From positions 69,705,092 through 69,769,091 of the forward strand of contig CM070905.1 in NCBI GenBank assembly GCA_036417435.1: a DNA stretch of 64,000 bases, given 5' to 3'. This stretch comes from Inia geoffrensis (Eukaryota > Chordata > Mammalia > Artiodactyla > Iniidae). The notes under the pieces were generated by a model. It worked only from the letters and a program-made list of their open reading frames with translations. It was not told the origin of the DNA and did no database searches. The position numbers were made by a program, and so were the translations under genes. Shown here one piece after another: positions 1 to 13,260 of this stretch (its first letter is position 1; every line of letters begins with the position of its first letter).

Positions 1-819
1 AACAACAAAAACAACAACAACAATAAAGAATACACTCATAACAGTGAAAGAAATAGAAGGAGAATTTAACAAGAACAACAAAAAGTAGATGAGGAGAACT
101 AATTTTCTGGCAGTTGGGCAGCCTAGATACTCTAACATAACTTGCCCTGAAAATAACTAAAAATGCTGGATACAATGTACACAGCATCAGTTGAATTTGT
201 GGGTATGCTATAAAGAGGTAAGGATTATTTAGGCAAAAACTTGGTTTTACCTTGAAGATATTTGTCAAACCCAGGTAATCCTGAGCTATAGTTTCCAAAA
301 TTTCACAAATCATGGGAAACATGAAGTAAACCCTAGAGCCAAGCCAATATGGAACTCTTACAGATGGTTTTTCTACATAAACTAGAGAGGACATGGTGCC
401 ATATTCTTGATTTGAATATAAGTGAATGTTATCTCCTACAATCCCCTACTTTCCCACCCTCACCCTACCCTTCCAACTTCCACCACCACCTACACCTTTT
501 CTGCTAAATGATAAAAAGAAAAAATTCCTGAATTGAAGTTTGGTGCTGGCAGAGGAAAAAAAAATAACTCACTTAAGAATTCATAAATACAAATAGTTTA
601 TCAGTGAATTTTACAAATCAATGCTATACTAGCTGGAATGCCTAAAGAATTTTAGGTCATGAGCTTATTTTGAAGTGGTCCAAGATCAGTAGTAAGTACA
701 GGCACTGGCAGAAACAACTTCTTTTCTGAGGGACACCAGTCTTAGACCAAGGCCTTAGGAAATACAGGCTAAACTTCAAAGAAACATGAACTCATACTCA
801 AAAATCACCAAACATATAG
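1..819. other. unassigned AT-rich sequence before the L1 copy
   Basis: The stretch opens with an (aac)n-like simple repeat. The rest has no coherent gene. It could include the 5' UTR or ORF1 remains of the old L1 that becomes recognisable just downstream, but I cannot align it confidently. Confidence 0.3.
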
Positions 820-996
820 GAAATCAAGCACCATGAAGGAAAGCCAGCAGAATTAACAAATAGCAGAATCAGACAAAAATAGGAACAAAGAACAAGGGCA
901 ACAATGAGAAAATAATAATGAACATAGCAGATATTGATCCAACTACATCAATAATCACTTTGAATGCCTAAATGCACCAATCAAAAGGTAAGACGT

Positions 997-1340
997 TGGA
1001 CTTCCCTAGTGGCACAGTGCTTAAGAATCTGCCTGCCAGTGCAGGGGACACGGGTTCGAACCCCGGTCCGGGAAGATCGCACATGCCGTGGAGCAACTAG
1101 GCCCATGAGCCGCAACTACTGAGCCTGTGCTCCAGAGCCCGCGAGCCACAGCTCCTGAAGCCTGGGTGCCTGGAGCCCGTGCTCTGCAACAAGAGAAGCC
1201 ACCGCAATGAGAAGCCCGTGCACCGCAACGAAGAGTAGCCCCCACTCACCACAACTAAAAAAAGGCTGCGCACAGCAACAAAGACCTAACGCAGCCAAAA
1301 ATAAATAAGATAAATAATAATAATAAATTTTTTTAAAGTA
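997..1340 (+). mobile_element. CHR SINE, long form, inside L1 copy A
   Basis: It has the family head (ttggacttccctagtggcac) and an intact polymerase III B-box, gggttcgaacccc, near 1050, closer to a tRNA than the other copies. It also has the extra internal block typical of the roughly 300-base form (caactactgagcctg) and an A-rich (taa)n tail. L1 endonuclease-region sequence continues on both sides. Confidence 0.93.
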
Positions 1341-1923
1341 TCCGTTTAAAAAAAAAGATAGATGTTGTCAGAGTGGATCTAAAAACAAGATCCAATTATA
1401 TGCTGTCTACAAGAAAACCACTTTTAATATAAACACAATTATAGATTAAAAGTAAATAGAGAACAGTATACCACACTAACACTAATCAAAAGAAAGCAAG
1501 AGTAGCTATATTAATTTCAGACAGAGCAGAACTTAGCAACATCATCGATCAGTTGGGTATAATTAACATCTAAAAATTACTTCATCCAACAACAAAATAC
1601 ATATTCTTCTCAAGTTCATATGGAACATTCACCAAGATAGATGATATTCTGGGCCATAAAATACACCTTAACAAATTTAAAAGGACAGAAATCATTCAAT
1701 GTCTGCTCTTAGACCACAGTGGGATGAAACTAGAAATCAATGATAGAAAGACCTCTGGGAAAGATACTGTATTTAAGAAAAGCCCAAAATACATGGAGAT
1801 GACACAACACACTTCTAAATAACACGTGGGTTACACGTGGGTTAAAGAAGAAATCTCAAGAGAAATTTTAAAATATTTCAAACAAAATGAAAATTAAAAT
1901 CTAACTTCTCAAAATGTGTTGGG

Positions 1924-2134
1924 GTCTCCCCTGGTGGCGCAGTGGTTGAGAGTCCACCTGCCGATGCAGGGGACACGGGTTCGTGCCCCGTTCTGGGGAG
2001 ATCCCACATGCTGCGGAGCGGCTGGGCCCATGAGCCATGGCCGCTGAGCCCGCGCGTCCGGAGCCTGTGCTCCGCAACAGGAGACGCCACAACAGTGAGA
2101 GGCCTGTGTACCGCAAAAAAAAAAAAAAAAAAAA
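1924..2134 (+). mobile_element. CHR SINE, short form, inside L1 copy A
   Basis: The element is flanked by a perfect 13-base target duplication, aaaatgtgttggg, at 1911-1923 and 2135-2147. It has the family head with A and B boxes, and the body ends in about 20 A. The flanking L1 ORF2 text reads straight through once one duplication is removed. Confidence 0.95.
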
Positions 2135-3650
2135 AAAATGTGTTGGGATGCAGAAAAAGTAGTGCTTGGGGGAATATTTATAGCATCAAATACATATATT
2201 AGAAAAGATGAAAGATTTAAAAATCAATCATGGAAGTTTCCAATTCAGGAGATTAGAAAACAAAAGAGCAAATTACATCCAAAGTAAGCAGAAGACAAGA
2301 AACAGTAAGAATTAGAGCAGAAATCAATAAAATTGGAAATAAGAAATCAACAGAGAATATCAATGAAACCAAAATTTATTTCTTTAAAAAGATTAATAAA
2401 ATTGATAAGCCTCTATCCAGACTAAGACTAAGAGAGGACACATATTATTATTATCAAAAATGAAAGAGGGAACATCACTCTGGATTGCATAGATATTAAC
2501 AGGATAATAAAGGAATACTATGGACAACCCTATTCCCACAAATTAGAAAATTCAGATAAAATGAACCAATTCATTGAAAGACACAATTTGCCAAACTTCA
2601 CACAGGGAGAAATAGACTATCTGAATAGATTTATATCTATTAAAGAAAATGAATCAATAATTAATAACCCTCAGAAACAGAAAGCACCTGGCCCAGATGG
2701 GTTCACTGGTAAATTCTACTAAACATTTAAGGAAGAAATTATACCAATTCTCTACTATCTCTTTCAGAGGATAAAAGCTAAGGAAATACTTGCTTCCTAA
2801 CTCATTTCATGAGGCTAGCATTACCTTAATTTCAAAACAAGACAAAGACATCATAAGAAAACTAAAGACCAATATTTCTCATGAACATAGAGGCAAAAAT
2901 CCTCAACAAAATATTACCTATTTGAATCTAACAACGCAAAAAAAGAATTATACACCACAACCAAGTGGGATTTATCCCAGGTATGTGAGTCTGGCTCAAC
3001 ATTTGAAAATCAATTAATATAATCCATCACATCAACAGATCAAAAAAGAAAAATCACATGTTCCTATCAATAGTTGCATAAAAAGAATTTCACAGAATTT
3101 AACACCCCTTTATGATAAAAACTGTCAGTAAGCTAGGAATATAGGGAGTGAACATCTTCAACTTAATAAATAATCTACCAAAAAACCTACAGCTAATATC
3201 ACACTTAAGGGTGAGAAACTCACAGCATTCCTAATAACATCAGGCAAGGATGTCCCCTCTCAGTCCTCCTTTTCAACACTGTACTGGAATATCTAACTAA
3301 TGCATAAGACAAGGGAAAAAAAAGATATAGAGATTGAGAAGGAAGAAATAAATGTCTGTTTGCAGATGACATGATCATCTATGCAGAAAATCAGAAAGAA
3401 CTGACCAAAAACTCCTGGAACTAATAAGCAATTATAGCAAAGTTACAGTTTACAAGGTTAATATACAAGTTAGTCATTTTCATATGCCAGCAATGAACAA
3501 GTGGAATCTGAAATTAAAAACATAATACCGTTTACATTAGCACCCCAGGATGAAATATTTGGGTACAAATCTAACTGAAGATGTACAAGATCTATGTGAT
3601 AAAAACTGTAACACTCTGATGAATGGAATCAAAGAGTAAGTAAATGGAGA

Positions 3651-3684
3651 GATATTCCATATTCATGGATATTCCATATTCATG
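3651..3684 (+). repeat. 17-bp tandem duplication in L1 copy A
   Basis: Two perfect adjacent copies of gatattccatattcatg. The duplication disrupts the ORF2 reading of copy A and is a local replication-slippage event. Confidence 0.9.
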
Positions 3685-4017
3685 GAAGACTCAATATTAT
3701 CAACATGTCAGTTCTTCCCAACTTGATCTATAGATTTAATGCAATCCCAATCAAATCCCCAGCAAGTTATTTTGTGGATATCAACAAACTGATCCTAAAA
3801 CTTATATGGAGAGGCAAAAGACCCAGTATAGCCAACGTAGTATTGAAGACGAAGAACAAAGTTGGAGGACTGACACTACTCAATTTCAAGTTACTATAAA
3901 GCTACACTATTCAAGACAGTGGAGTATCAGTGAGAGAATAAACAGATCAATGAAACAGACTGGAGAACCCATTAATAGACCCACACAGATTTGATCTTTG
4001 ACAAGAAGCAAAGGCTG

Positions 4018-4363
4018 GAATGGACTTGAGGATATGGGGAGGGGGAAGGGTGAGCTGTGACAAAGCGAGAGAGAGGCATGCACATATATACACTACCAAA
4101 TGTAAGGTAGATAGCTAGTGGGAAGCAGCCGCATAGCACAGGGAGATCAGCTCGGTGCTTTGTGACGACCTACAGGGGTGGGATAGGGAGGATGGGAGGG
4201 AGATGCAAGAGGGAGGGGATATGGGGATATATGTATATGTATAGCCGATTCACTTTGTTATAAAGCAGAAACTAACACACCATTGTAAAGCAATTATACC
4301 CCAATAAAGATATTTAAAAAAATAAAAAATAAAAAACACTTGTGGCACACACACACACAAAAA
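4018..4363 (+). mobile_element. young 5'-truncated L1 tail inside L1 copy A
   Basis: It begins aatggacttgaggatatggg and continues through the young L1 3' UTR (agcttggt-like block ggagatcagctcggtgcttt) to ccccaataaagatat. The A-rich tail has picked up a (CA)n run. A perfect 12-base target duplication, aagcaaaggctg, flanks it (4006-4017 and 4364-4375). The same 3' end is found in copies C and D and at 18992. Confidence 0.95.
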
Positions 4364-5371
4364 AAGCAAAGGCTGTACAAGGAGAAAAGATAGTCTCTTC
4401 AACAAGTGGTGCCAGAAAAACTGGACTTCCAGGTGTGCAAAAAAAAAAAGAATCTAAACACAGACCTTACACCCTTAACAAAAATTAACTGAAAATGGGT
4501 CACACACCCAGATATAAATCACAAAACTATGAAAATCCTAGAAGATAACATGGGAGAAAACCTGGATGACCTCGGGCTGGCGATGACTTCAGATACAACG
4601 TGAAAGGCACAATCCATGAAAGAAAGAATTGATAAGCTGGACTTCATTAAAATTAAAAACTTCTGCTATGCGAAAACAATGTTAAGAGAGTGAGAAGACA
4701 AACCACAGACTGGTAGAAAATATTTGTAAAAGACACAGCTGATAAAGGACTGTTATACAAAATATACAAATAACATTTTAAAAGTCAACAATGAGAAAAT
4801 AAATGACCTGACTAAAAAATAGGCCAAAGATCTGAACAGACACCTCACCAAAGAAGGCACACAAATGTAAGATAAGCATATAAAAAGATTCTCCACATCA
4901 TGTGCCATCAGGGAAATGAAAATTAAAACAATAATGAGATACCACTGCATACCTATGAGAATGGCTAGAATGGTCAGTGTTCAAATCTGAAACACTGACA
5001 ACACCAAACGCTGGCAAGGATGTGGAGCGACAGGGACTCTAGAACACTGTCGGTAGGAATGCAAAATGGTACAGCCACTTTGGAAGACAATTTGGCAGTT
5101 TCCTACAAAACTAAACATACTCTTACCATATGATCCGCCAGTTACACTTCTTGGTACTTACTCCCAAAAGCTGAAAACTTATATCCACACTAATACCTGC
5201 ACACATATGTGCATAGCAGCTTATTCATAATTTCTAAGACTTGGAAGCAACCAAGATGACCTTCAGAAGGTGAATGGGTACATTCAAGCAATGGATTATT
5301 ACTCAGTACTAAACAGAAATAGAGCTATCAAGCCACAAAAAGACTTAAAGCAACCTTAAAAACATATTACT

Positions 5372-5574
5372 GGGCTTCCCTGGTTGCGCAGTCGTTGAGA
5401 GTCCGCCTGCCGATGCAGGGGACACGGGTTCGTGCCCCGGTCCGGGAAGATCCCACATGCCGCGGAGCGGCTGGGCCCGTGAGCCATGGCCGCTGAGCCT
5501 GCGCGTCCGGAGCCTGTGCTCCGCATCGGGAGAGGCCACAACAGGGAGGGGCCCGCGTACCGCAAAAAAAACCC
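5372..5574 (+). mobile_element. CHR SINE, short form, inside L1 copy A
   Basis: A 13-base target duplication, aaaacatattact, at 5359-5371 and 5575-5587 brackets a near-consensus short element. Its tail is only 8 A followed by ccc. It lies just before the 3' UTR of the host L1. Confidence 0.95.
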
Positions 5575-6045
5575 AAAACATATTACTAAGTGAAAGAAGC
5601 CCATCTGAAAAAAGGCTACATACTATGTCATTTCAATTATATTGCATTCTGGAAAAGGCAAAAATTATGGAAATACAAAATGATCAGTGGTTGCCATGAG
5701 TTGAGGGAGAGGGAAGGATGAATAAACAGCACAAAGGATTTTTAGGGCACTGAAAATATTCTGTGTGATAACATAAGGATACATGTCATTATACATTTGT
5801 CCAAACCCATAGAATGTACAAAACCAAGAGGCAACCATGATGTAAACTATAGACTTTGGGTCATTATGATATGTTAATATAGATTCATCAATTGTAACAA
5901 CTGTAGTAGTCTGGTGGAGGATGATGTTGATAATGAGGGAGGCTGTACGTGTATGCTGCCAAGAGTATATGGGAAATCTCTATAGCTTCCCCTCAGTTTT
6001 GCTGTGAACCTAAAATATTCTTATAAAAAATTTTTTTTTAAACAT

Positions 6046-7924
6046 TAGCCTTAGGGAAATAAATGTTTTAGATTAAAAATAAAAACAAGTAGCAGAACAC
6101 AAAATTACAACTTACAAGTAGCTGCCTCTTTGGAGCAGAACTGTGGGTAGAAAGACATGTGGATTAGAGAACTTCTGTTTTTCATTATAAGCCCTCCTGC
6201 ACTAGGTGATCTTTTTCCTATTAAAATGAACCACTAGCATCTGAATCGATAAATGGATAAATAAATACCACAAAACTAATACAAAAGGACTCTTGCACAG
6301 AGCTCTTATCATTCATGTGACTAGTGGCTGCCCAGCCTTCTCTTGCGTCCTCCACTTGACATTATTTTTACTTCTTTGTCAATATATGCTATCCCATATC
6401 ATGAGGTACAATGATATCTCTCTTCCTTTGCAGGAAGAGAGTCTAAATAAATCCCAGAGCTGAAATGCAGGAAGTTTCTTCAACAGCTTATAAAATATTT
6501 TGTAATCACCCCTACACGTGAGCTGAGATGCATGTCAGTCATGGAGGAGGAAGAGAAAGAGGCAACTGAGAATCGCTGGGATCATTCAAGCCGATCATTC
6601 AAGCTAATTTATAGCCAGAGCACAACTGGAATTTAGAGATCCCCCCGGGGCTCCACAGATGGCAGCTCAGCCCTCTGAACAGCAGTGCCCCTTAACTGGA
6701 ACACACCTGAAGAGAGACGACAGCCCTCCACGTCTAAGGTTCACTCAGTGAACCTAGCAGTGACCCAGGACCAGCTAGCCTGACTCACCTCTGAGTCAGT
6801 CCCATTCTGTCTGTCCCTAGTTAACCTTGTATCAAGTTCCTTTGGTGGTGCTTTTGTTTGTTTGTTTGTGTTTTTAAACAGGCTTCACGACTCAAGATAA
6901 TTTTGGAGAACAACATTTTCCCCCTCTCTTCATGGAGGATCAGGAATGACAAGCTATAAACGTATCCCTTAGTAAGGCAGCTGATGCCTCATTGGGTGGT
7001 TTGCCACCTATGCAATATCAAAAGGACACAGTTCCCTAGACGTTGTCAAGAGAGCATAAACTCATCAAGAGACCAAATGTATTCTCTTCCTCCTACAATT
7101 AAAAGAAGGAAAGAGCAAAGTTCTAGTCTTGTCTTCCTATTGCTAGTTGTAATTCACTCGTCCCTCCAATTTGCTTTCCAAGAACCTCCTCCCAATATAT
7201 AACAACCCTGGAACATGGAAACCCCAAATCACACCTTTCTAAAACTATCCCATGTTGACGAACAAGCAGTACAGTAGAGAACTGTATTAAAGGGATTATT
7301 AATATCCCAGTTTTGATTTTTCTATATTTTGTTTAGTAACTCACCACATTTTCCCGTGTCCTGTCTTTACTATGTATTTTCTAAAGCTTTACTTTATCAG
7401 AACTGAATGAATCTTGCATCTCATATCATCTTCAAAGCTATGCAAAGAGAGAAGAAAGAATAATTTCACAGACTGGGTTTCCCAAAAAGAACAGATCTGT
7501 AAGAAATCATTGCCAAGCTCGTGATGAAATATATTTATAGGTTTGGAGTACTTAATATACATTAGCACAATATAATCACTGAGATGACAAAATAACCACA
7601 AACACATCAGAATCCGTGTTTCACCTCACTGGACCTGCAGATGCTTTCCATTCTCATGCAAAGAGCAGAGCTTTCACAGAGCAGTTTACCTAAATCTGAA
7701 TCGTAAATAGTGAAAAAATTATGTAACTAAAATATGTATTTGCCCCAAATCTCTCAGGCATTTTAACGTGCCTATATGTATGGAGCGTGGGGTGCCCTTG
7801 CACATATGCGCAGATGAAGTTAAGATACCCACATACATGGCACGGACACTGGTTTTCGTGCTGTTCCTCCAACACACCATGTGTCCTGCAGGCTTGGGGC
7901 TCTTCATTTACTGTTCCTCGACCT
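6046..7924. other. unique intergenic sequence
   Basis: No gene or clear interspersed repeat was seen. Small features are a 12-base tandem repeat (gatcattcaagc, 6581-6604) and a (gttt)n run near 6857. The open frames are short, with no recognisable protein similarity. Confidence 0.5.
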
Positions 7925-8205
7925 GCCACGCTCTCCCGCAGTTAGCAACACGGTTCACTCCAGCCACAACTTTACACTTTGCTCAAATGTCACTTTCTTA
8001 GGTGTCCCCAGATTACCGAATTTGAAATCACAGCTCCTCTGTCCCAGCAACTCTGAACACTTCTTCCCTGTTTTATTTTCCTCCAAAACACTTAATACCT
8101 TCTATTGTAACTATAATATACTTATTTCTTTTGTTCTCTAACATCAATATGCCTTGCACATTGAGACGCTCAAAAAGCATTGTTTTGAATGCTTGAATGG
8201 ATTTG
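7925..8205 (+). mobile_element. L2-like LINE 3' fragment
   Basis: The order of phrases follows an L2 tail: ctttgctcaaatgtcacttt, then cttccctgttttattttcct, cacttaataccttc, and a terminal gccttgcacattgagacgct. It is strongly diverged with no target duplication visible. Assignment is from memory of the family consensus. Confidence 0.5.
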
Positions 8206-11200
8206 AAGACGATGCAAATGATGTCAGCTTGGTATCCTAACTTTTTAGTGTCAGTTTTCCACTATAAACATGCATTTCCTTTTACATCTCAGTAAAACTA
8301 TATATTCTTTCCAATGCCCAAATGTTGTTTTGATTTTTTTTTTTTTTTTGCTCAAGAGATTTCTTAGCTTCCCCCATTTTCAATTGCTGTATCTCACGGG
8401 CCTTCTAGTCTGTCTTCATCCAGTGTTTATTTGACATTTCCTAGTTTACTGAGGACTACCTCAACAAGGAGGGGTTTTCCAAGAGAAAAAAATCCCACAA
8501 AGAAAAAAAAAATCAACCCTGCTACAGGAAAGAAGAGAAATTGCTGCAGGAGGTCATGTAAACAAAGTGAAAAATATCTGGGAATTATAGGCAAGTGGTC
8601 CACCCAGACGGAGAGAGAAATTGGACTGCCCAAGGAAGCCCTTGCTCCCATTCCTCAGATGAGATGTCTCTGGCAGGGGTCCCATCTACCCCCTCTCAAT
8701 GGGCAATAATTTTCCAGGAGAGCCATTCGGACACGTGGCTACTTTCCAGTCACTTGAGAAGTTCTCCAGCAGCTGTGTCCTAAGATGTCTACAGGGTAGG
8801 TATGATTTCAGAAGATGAATCTGCCTGAATGACTTCTTGCCTGGACTTGGCTGGGACTTTTTCCATCTATTCAAATTATTTTCAGTCTACATTTTTACGA
8901 GTATTGAATAATAAGAGTATTTTAGTTTAGATGTCTCTAGTAGCTGAGATCAAGTCTTAGACAAAAACTTCTAAGACTGAAATATATAGAGAGAAGAGTT
9001 CAGGATGACATCATGGTGTATGCACACCAGAAGTGACCACAAATAACCTACAATAACCTTTAAAATTAGTTTTTTCCTGACTTCATAAAACAATATTTTA
9101 TTTGGCAGGCATATATTGGCAAGCTCTTTCAAAAGCTCTATTTGTTTTCTGTATCCAGGAAGACACAACCAGTGTTTTCACATAGGTTTCCTTCTATGCT
9201 GTGGTTTTGCCATTTTCTGCTTCTTTATGAGTGGCTGCTGCAGAATATTTTTCTTTGAGACATTTATTAAGAGTAACAAGAAAAAAAAAAAAAAGAGTAA
9301 CAAGGACATGAATGAAAAACCATCCGTATAACAATACAGGGTGGGTTTCTGCTTCCACATGCAATGCTGACCGAATCCAAAGGACAGAAGTTGAATATAT
9401 CAACAGTGATACGGTTGCTTTACTCTGAGGTTATATAATAACATGCAGCTGGATAAAAATATATTATAGTACATTGAAGGGAATCAGTCCATGTGTCCTT
9501 TGATGTGTTAATTAAACCCAAGGTTAGAAAGAGAAGGTTGTATCGTAACCTAGTTTTAAAAAAAAATTTATAAAAGTATCCAAGCCAAACTGAGGTATAA
9601 CAGAGAACAGGAAAACAATTTCAAAGTTATCTCATAGGTATGCCAATTGTTCTACTTAAAAAAAAAAAAGTTCCTATTACAAAATAAGTGATAATTTTTT
9701 CTAAATATTTTAACATAAAATCCTTCTGAATCTGATTAATTTCATATTACTCAGGTTTTCGAATTAATTCACATCACAGTTTTTCAGACTTCTACTATTT
9801 CCTAGAAGACAAAGATGATTATGTATAAATCCTTTCAAATATAATAAAAGCAAATTTTAAATTTCCCAAATAAATAGCACTTCTAGAATAAGTCACCATA
9901 TTTCATTTTCTTCTTTTGGTTCCTATTAATCTTTTACTGTCACACAGGCAAAAGAGGAAGGTTCCAATAATTAACCTTGTGCTGTTGACCTAACCAGAAT
10001 TAACTGGCTATGCAACAATTTAGTTGTCCATATAAAAACAGGAAGAGAGATTTCCCCAAGTAACCCTTATTCACCATGAGAAAAACAGCTGGTGCTCTCT
10101 CTTTCCATATAAGCCTGTGAAGCATGGATGAAAGGATGTATATTTCTGATATCCTCTCTTGTAAATGGGTGGTTTTTTTCAGTGGAAGTATGCCAACATT
10201 CAGTTCCTGAGAAGCAGGGGCCCCAAAAATTCTGGTCAAAATATTTAGAATTATATCTTTATAAGAGGAGGTCTGTGAAAATGAACCACGTTTCCTTACC
10301 AGCATTACACGAATGATCACTGCAAAACAATAGTGGAAACCTATACTTTTTCCTCCTACGAAAGGAGGAAAAGATTAATTAAAAAACATTGCCCTCCAAC
10401 AACAAAAATCAAAGTTTTAGTACCAGACTTCTTTGCGTCCTGTTTTCCAGTAGTTCTGCTACATTGCCCACAGTACACTCTGGGATTTTTGATTTTTTAT
10501 TTTCGCTACGCATGCTCACACATCTGTTGCACATGTGTGATCAACCGACTAGATTTTTGAGCCAAACGTCCTGTTAAATGGACAGAGTGGGCAGAGCGTT
10601 CCTTTGAGATTTAGATTCTGCCTCTGGTGGATTGCCTCCAAATGCAATGGTGTAATAAAGAAAAGAAATCTGCTCATTTGAATTGCATTGAAATGAACTG
10701 TGTCCTCTCCTAAAATACCATATGGTAATGATCCCTGGAGGTATGGCACATAACACCTAGGTCTGGCAGACTCCAGTGGAAGGCTGTAAACGTCCCTGCG
10801 TAGTCAGACTGTGAAAGGCAAGATAGTTGACAAGAAGCATGCAGGGTGAAACAAGAATCCTATCTGATGTCCCTCAACCAACTTGAAAGAAAGGAGATTG
10901 AACAAAGAAATCCTAGCAAGCTGTCCTGTAGAAATCCTTCTCCCACTAAAAAGCCGTTCTTGGATCTCACCTCCAGTAAAGTGAAAACGTATGGAAAGAA
11001 AGCTGTTTCACCTGAGCAGTAGCCAGAGCTGCTTTGCAACAAATTATCTCAGTAAGACTCAAGCGTATATCTGCAAAGCAAAAGGCCGTCTTCGTAATCA
11101 AACCTCCACCAGAGCTAAGAGCAGATGGATCAAGTAACCAGAGGCGCTGAGAGTCCTGCCTCTACTCTGCCTAGCACTCTCAGTAAACATGATCCTACAG

Positions 11201-11880
11201 CGGGTAGTGGCTAGTGACCTACACGCCATTCTGTGAATCCTCTCAAGGGAGCCCCCCCACAACACCAGTCCTTTTTAGGGGGGAGAAATTCAGGTAACTC
11301 TGGTGGTGAGGTACTGATACGTCTGTATGCCAGACAATAGAAAAGAATAGCCTATTTTATCCTCTATAGCAATAAGGTACTGCTATAGAAATTCAAGTAT
11401 AGGGTTTAACCACAATAAAACCCCAGTAGCCATTGGTAGTTGTAAAATTTTCAGCTATGTCATCAGTTCAATTCTGGCCTTTCATTTTTCTTGAAAACAG
11501 ACAAATTTTCCACTAATTTAGTCCCTAATCAAATATGTTTCTAGAAATAATACAGGAAATTACCTCAAGACATGAAGTTATTCCTGCCTGAATTTTTTTC
11601 TATTCTAATAATTTGATCATAATGGTGTATGTCAGCTAATGGGGTGAAAGAATTCCTAAAACTTTAGTTTCTTTTCAATCATCACTTTTTCTTTTTCTAG
11701 AAGCTTTGACAACTGAAGTCCATCCATATACCCAAATTTAAATAATGGATTCATTATACTTGTTCTTAACTTTCCTGAAAATTCGTTTTATTTTTCAGGT
11801 CAAATGTGACTTTGTGTTTTGATTTCTACAATTCCCTTGTGATAATTTTGAGGAAGCTCAGTTATGATTAATTATAAAAC
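8206..11880. other. unique intergenic sequence
   Basis: No supported gene. A T17 run sits near 8334-8350 and A-runs near 9280-9295 and 9658. The longest open frame (10000-10320, minus, 106 codons) has no splice signals, domain or codon pattern to support it. Confidence 0.5.
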
Positions 11881-11892
11881 ACAGATATTGAG

Positions 11893-12106
11893 GGCTTCAC
11901 TGGTAGCACAGTGGTTGGGAGTCCGCCTGCCGATGCACAGGACACGGGTTCGTGCCCCGGTCCGGGAGGATCCCGCATGCCGCAGAGCGGCTGGGCCTGT
12001 GAGCCATGGCCACTGAGCCTGCGCATCCGGAGCCTGCGCTCCGCAACAGGAGAGGCCACAACAGTGAGAGGCCCACATACAGCAAAAAAAACAAAAACAA
12101 AAAAAA
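11893..12106 (+). mobile_element. CHR SINE, short form, diverged
   Basis: The flanks acagatattgag (11881-11892) and acagacattgag (12107-12118) form a 12-base target duplication with one mismatch. The head has changed to gggcttcactggtagcacag and the tail is a mixed A/C run, so this copy is older than most here. Confidence 0.94.
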
Positions 12107-12129
12107 ACAGACATTGAGTAATGGGATAA

Positions 12130-12370
12130 TAGTAGCTAGAACGTATTGGGCAGTTTTATCTTAAATAAGTTAGTAGGAAATTAGTTAATAGTCACTCATT
12201 TAATCTTAAACATAATCCAGCGAGATAGGTAATATTATTCTCCCTGTATTTTACAGATGAGGAAACTGAGGCTTGTCAGGATTTTGTAACACGCCTTCAG
12301 GCAAAAGCTGACAATTTGGCTGAGATGTAACCCTATCTTGTGTTTCCAGAGCAGCGTTCTGAAACGACTA
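12130..12370 (+). mobile_element. MIR SINE
   Basis: The conserved MIR core is clear: attttacagatgaggaaac followed by tgaggctt. Upstream is the expected taatcttaaacataa block and downstream a weak remnant of the 3' part. Ancient mammalian SINE. Confidence 0.85.
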
Positions 12371-13119
12371 TTATACCATCATGTTAGAAGGGGTTTTGGT
12401 TTTGTTTTGTTTTCGAAATTCAGACTCTAGAACTGGCATTTCAGACACGTCTTCTCTACGTTCTAAGATCATCAAAGGGAAAATTCGATTTACCTCCATA
12501 ATCTCATGGTATTTTTAGAAACCATCATGTAACTAAATATTTTTCCTCCCTCAAATATGAATCTTTTCCATGACTAAAGTATTAATCCATTGTGTCTAAA
12601 TTCTGCCTCTAATAACATTATCTGAAAAGCTTAACTTTCTCTTCAATCTCTTCTTTCGTAGGAAAAAAACACATTTCTTTAATCTTACCACAAAAGTCAT
12701 CTTTTTCCCCTACTTTCTAAAGCAAGGTACTTTGCCAAAAGTAGAGAGTAAAAACACACCAATAGATTTGATTTTAAGATATTTTGAAAGAACTAAGTGT
12801 GTTTAATTGAAGTCCTCCTGTCTATAAGGTTTTCCTCTCCTTGTGTCAATTCTACTTGAGGACCTCTATGAATACTGGAATCACAAAAAATGGCTCTTGG
12901 AAATTGTGCAGCAGGCAGCTGACATTTCCAGTGATATCCATATTTCAGAATAATCCTAATAGCAACACAGATGTTTCTTTTTTTCATTAACTGTATTATC
13001 TTCCAATTTAATACTGAAACACCAAATAAATGTCAACTCTTCTTTGTTGTTGAGAAAGACATTGGATTCTGAAGCAGTACTCACATTCATATATTACAAC
13101 CCTGTTTATTGTTTCAACA
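12371..13119. other. unique sequence
   Basis: AT-rich with no gene or recognisable repeat. Confidence 0.45.
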
Positions 13120-13260
13120 GAGGAGTTCTGAGTGCAAAGTGTGTGGGAAGAATATTTATCTTATTTTTACAGATCAGAAAGCTGATGCATAGAGATTAAA
13201 TTATATTTACGAGGTCAATGAAAATATCAACAGAACTATAATGAGCCCAACCTGCATTCC
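13120..13260 (+). mobile_element. probable degenerate MIR
   Basis: The phrase tttttacagatcagaaagct followed by gatgcatagagattaaatta follows the MIR core with many changes. No ends can be defined. Confidence 0.45.

Larger units (their letters stand above)
820..6045 (+). mobile_element. old decayed LINE-1 (copy A, L1MB-like 3' end)
   Basis: Recognisable L1 ORF2 text runs along the plus strand. The endonuclease start is near 930-1000, the reverse-transcriptase catalytic motif FADDM is encoded near 3358-3372, and the RT C-terminal region is at 3705-3899. A 3' UTR of L1MB type spans about 5590-6045, with phrases such as acatgtcattatacatttgt and tttgctgtgaacctaaaat. Every frame is broken by stops and indels. 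The copy is interrupted by SINEs at 997, 1924 and 5372 and by a young L1 tail at 4018-4363. This shows it is the oldest layer here. It also carries a 17-base tandem duplication at 3651-3684. Exact subfamily needs alignment. Confidence 0.85.

Noticed and set aside
1021..1090. tRNA-like B-box and head
   Set aside because: This is the tRNA-derived part of a SINE; no complete cloverleaf or mature tRNA gene is present.
5345..5699. Overlapping 70-80-codon open frames on both strands with peptides such as EATTGRGPRTAK
   Set aside because: They are translations of the CHR SINE and recur at every copy (1924, 11893, 26021, 43744, 46156, 52210, 59325). They are not host genes.
10000..10320. 106-codon minus-strand open frame
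   Set aside because: Chance length for AT-rich DNA; no recognisable motif or flanking signals.
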